Part shown: piece after piece, positions 57,540-64,000 of the stretch
Layout of the letters: each line of letters opens with the position of its first letter
Position numbering within the stretch: the first letter of the stretch is position 1
From: Channa striata
Taxonomy: Eukaryota > Chordata > Actinopteri > Anabantiformes > Channidae
Length of the DNA: 64,000 nucleotides
Reading direction: 5' to 3'
Assembly (NCBI GenBank): GCA_033026295.1
Contig: CM065170.1
Location: 6,580,540 to 6,644,539 of the forward strand
Position numbers and translations under genes: made by a program
The notes under the pieces: generated by a model
The model's input: the letters and a program-made list of their open reading frames with translations, nothing else
Databases searched by the model: none
What the model was told of the DNA's origin: nothing

Positions 57540-58330
57540 TCAATGGGATTTGGCACGACGCTCTACTCGTAACGTTACTACGGAGTTCCACGTTTTACAG
57601 GCGCTTCGTGCTTTGACCATCACAAGAAGAAGCAGCAGAAGAAGAAGAGCCGAGGTCAAATGTCGGAAAGTGTTGCCAGCGGCAACGCTGTGCGGTCGGT
57701 CCCGGCAGACACATTCGTGCCGCCTGTCGTGCAGCTCGGCTAACGCGACACCGGCGGGTTGACGTGTGGCTCCGCCGACATCCGAGCGCAGCGCACTCAC
57801 GACCCAAGTGCCCCAAAGTGTCCAGAAGACCGACAGCTGATACGTATAGCAGCTGTTAGTAAAATTAAAATAAAAAAAAACCGCATCGAAGAACAGCGCG
57901 ATGGAGAGCACATGACACGAGGCCACTGTTATGAAAAGCCACGAAGATCCGCGGGATATTCACGGGGGGGGCCGCGTCTCATCTGGTCAATTAGCTAGCC
58001 TGCTAGCCTGCTAGCCAGCAGCGGTCACAACAAAATCCAATTTGCCAGACAAACGTTAGCTTCGGCAGCTACTCACCCGAACCCAAGGGTCGAGGGTGTC
58101 CTAAAACCCGAGTGACGGCCGTCCAGCGGGTCTGTCAGGTCGTAAACATGTCGCCGGGCGGGCTTCGAACGGACTCGGTGTCAGGACCAGCCTGCGGTGC
58201 TGCTGCGTTCGCTGCTCACGGCGACATTAAAAGCTGCATTGTTGGAGCAGCGGCTGCACAAACAGCGCCGACAGCCCGCAGCAAAGCATTGTGGGAAACG
58301 GTGTTAACTCCGTGTGGCGCCGACACGATA
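57540..58330 (-). promoter_or_regulatory. extl3: CpG-rich block, candidate extl3 promoter and non-coding first exon
   Basis: The stretch is clearly richer in GC and CpG than the 15 kb to its left. It contains a minus-strand consensus donor TCGG|GTGAGT (exon end 58077) preceded by GC-rich leader-like sequence, and a GCATTGTGGGAAA motif at 58286-58298 that resembles the ZNF143/SBF core found in housekeeping promoters. I therefore read it as the start of extl3 transcription, about 19 kb upstream of its ATG. A three-unit CTAGCCTG-type tandem lies near 57996. Open frames inside (58112-58378 plus, 57540-57926 minus) resemble no family and look incidental. Confidence 0.5.
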
Positions 58331-59090
58331 AAAGTGGAGAAAATGCTCCATCTGCTGGTCAGTGTGTGTATTACATGAAACATTCAAACCACACTGCAGT
58401 CCTGCAGGTCGTACCGTAACTTCCCCCCTGTTGTTTAAATTTGAAAAATACATATTCTTCTGACGTCCTTATATATAAAAAACTATCTGCTCCTATCTAA
58501 AAAAAACCTGCTCCCGAGTTTTTATTATTTTAAGATGAGATGCAGGTGCAAGTTTATAACAATAGAAAGTTCCCCTATAATGTAAAGAGTTGCTTTCAGA
58601 GGTTTTTGTGACTCACTCCCATTGCACAGTCTGGCAGCAGTGCAGAAATATTCACCTCTAAAGATGTAGGAGCAATCCTCGGCCTTCTGACCAGTCTGGA
58701 TCATTTACTTCTGCCTGACAGATACATTGCGTAGCATTCTTATGTGCTGTAATTGTATATGAATAATACCTAAAAGCACAGTAGCAGAGTATGCTGGAGC
58801 AGGAAGGCTTGGGTAGAGCAGCACGGATTGATTTTGTGTCCCTCTTTACTTCTGGCTTGATTTCATTTTTTACTTCTATTTTAAGAATCAATCAAAACAT
58901 CATTGTCCAGCAAGGATGGCTTATTTTGTAATTTATGTTAGTAGTATTAGTAGTAGTGTATTATATTTATGTATGTTTGTGGATGTTTGTGTTTACTGAT
59001 TTAAAACCATATGGATGTGTAAAGGACATTTTTTTTTTAATTTCTTGTAATTTTACTTTATGATTAGTTTTGTGTTACACAACACATCTT

Positions 59091-59111
59091 AAAGAAAGAA
59101 AGAAAGAAAGA
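59091..59111. repeat. (AAAG)n microsatellite
   Basis: About five AAAG units lie upstream of riox1. Confidence 0.85.
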
Positions 59112-59259
59112 ATGTATTAAATGAAAGAAAAAAACAGTCTCTTTAGTCTTTTGATGTGTTTGTTGTAAGCTGTACAGTTTGTAGGAAATTAATAAATACG
59201 TTTTAAAGCAAATGTTTAGCATTATTATGTAGATCCCATAGTATCTCTCTTGGTGGCGC

Positions 59260-59344
59260 TAGTGAGCCGTTGTGGAGTAAACGTACACTAACATTTGTTG
59301 AAGAAGACTTCGGCAGTCGCGGATTGATGACGTAACTGGTAAAA
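59260..59344 (+). promoter_or_regulatory. riox1: riox1 proximal promoter/leader with CRE/ATF-like site
   Basis: Directly upstream of the riox1 ATG, TGACGTAA at 59328-59335 matches a CREB/ATF-type element, in a short stretch of raised GC (GGTGGCGCTAGTGAGCCG). No TATA box is evident. Because the site is only ten bases from the ATG it may lie in the leader rather than in front of the start site. Confidence 0.4.
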
Positions 59345-63984
<4,640 letters not shown>

Positions 63985-64000
63985 TGACCAGATTCTTCAC

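Larger units (their letters stand above)
39264..58076 (-). other. extl3: Probable extl3 intron 1 / intergenic DNA, no coding exon recognised
   Basis: Nearly 19 kb without an exon chain I can support. The acceptor at 39263 and the minus-strand donor at 58077 suggest that it is one long 5' intron of extl3, possibly with further non-coding exons. It contains at least three MITE-like copies, A-rich tracts and a (CTG)5 run near 41222. The segments 40650-40870 and 48270-48440 are less AT-rich and higher in complexity than the surroundings, so they could be conserved regulatory elements, but I cannot test conservation. Confidence 0.45.

Noticed and set aside
57540..57926. Minus-strand 128-codon frame in the CpG block as a gene
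   Set aside because: CpG islands often contain chance open frames; no domain, no splice support, and low-complexity Leu and Ser/Arg runs.
58112..58378. Plus-strand 88-codon frame in the CpG block as a gene or as riox1 5' coding sequence
   Set aside because: Not in phase with riox1, which has its own good ATG at 59345, and no recognised protein features.

Overview
This is a vertebrate, almost certainly teleost fish, nuclear window. The genes are split by GT-AG introns, the moderately AT-rich intergenic DNA carries fish-type interspersed repeats, and the protein products match vertebrate-only families. There are no bacterial operons, CRISPR arrays or phage genes. I rebuilt exon chains by hand from splice sites, reading phase and recalled vertebrate orthologues. 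No alignment or RNA evidence was available.

Layout: (1) 13-1875, minus strand: a protein-coding locus I do not recognise, whose reading frame changes along its length. (2) 1876-9238: no gene found. (3) 9239-9767: a clean 529-bp TA-flanked MITE of Tc1/mariner type. (4) 10930-15123, minus: a complete six-exon cytosolic IMP/AMP-specific 5'-nucleotidase (NT5C1A/B family). (5) 15124-16441: shared upstream region between divergent genes. (6) 16442-27174, plus: a complete synaptotagmin-14-type gene. It has a 13-nt first coding exon, an apparent alternative first exon encoding a membrane-anchor-less coiled-coil N-terminus, and an in-frame 57-nt cassette exon inside C2B. (7) 27175-32415: the syt14 and extl3 3' UTRs, which meet tail to tail. 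(8) 32416-39185, minus: a complete five-coding-exon exostosin-like 3 (EXTL3), with a uORF in its leader. (9) 39264-58076: about 19 kb without a recognisable coding exon, holding several MITEs. It is probably extl3 intron 1, because a CpG-rich block at 57540-58330 contains a strong minus-strand splice donor. (10) 59345-63984, plus: a complete 15-exon RIOX1 (NO66) ribosomal oxygenase gene, whose stop codon lies 16 bases before the window end.

The genes are functionally unrelated: nucleotide metabolism, a C2-domain trafficking protein, heparan sulfate chain initiation in the Golgi, and a nucleolar ribosomal-protein hydroxylase. They form an ordinary vertebrate neighbourhood, not a functional cluster. 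I found no self-contained new system. The most unusual signals are the alternative architecture of the syt14-like gene (cassette exon in C2B; alternative first exon read through an apparent -1 shift), the frame-broken unknown gene at the left edge, the 15-exon riox1 (mammalian RIOX1 is intronless as I recall it), the extl3 uORF, and a nearly perfect hairpin in a syt14 intron.
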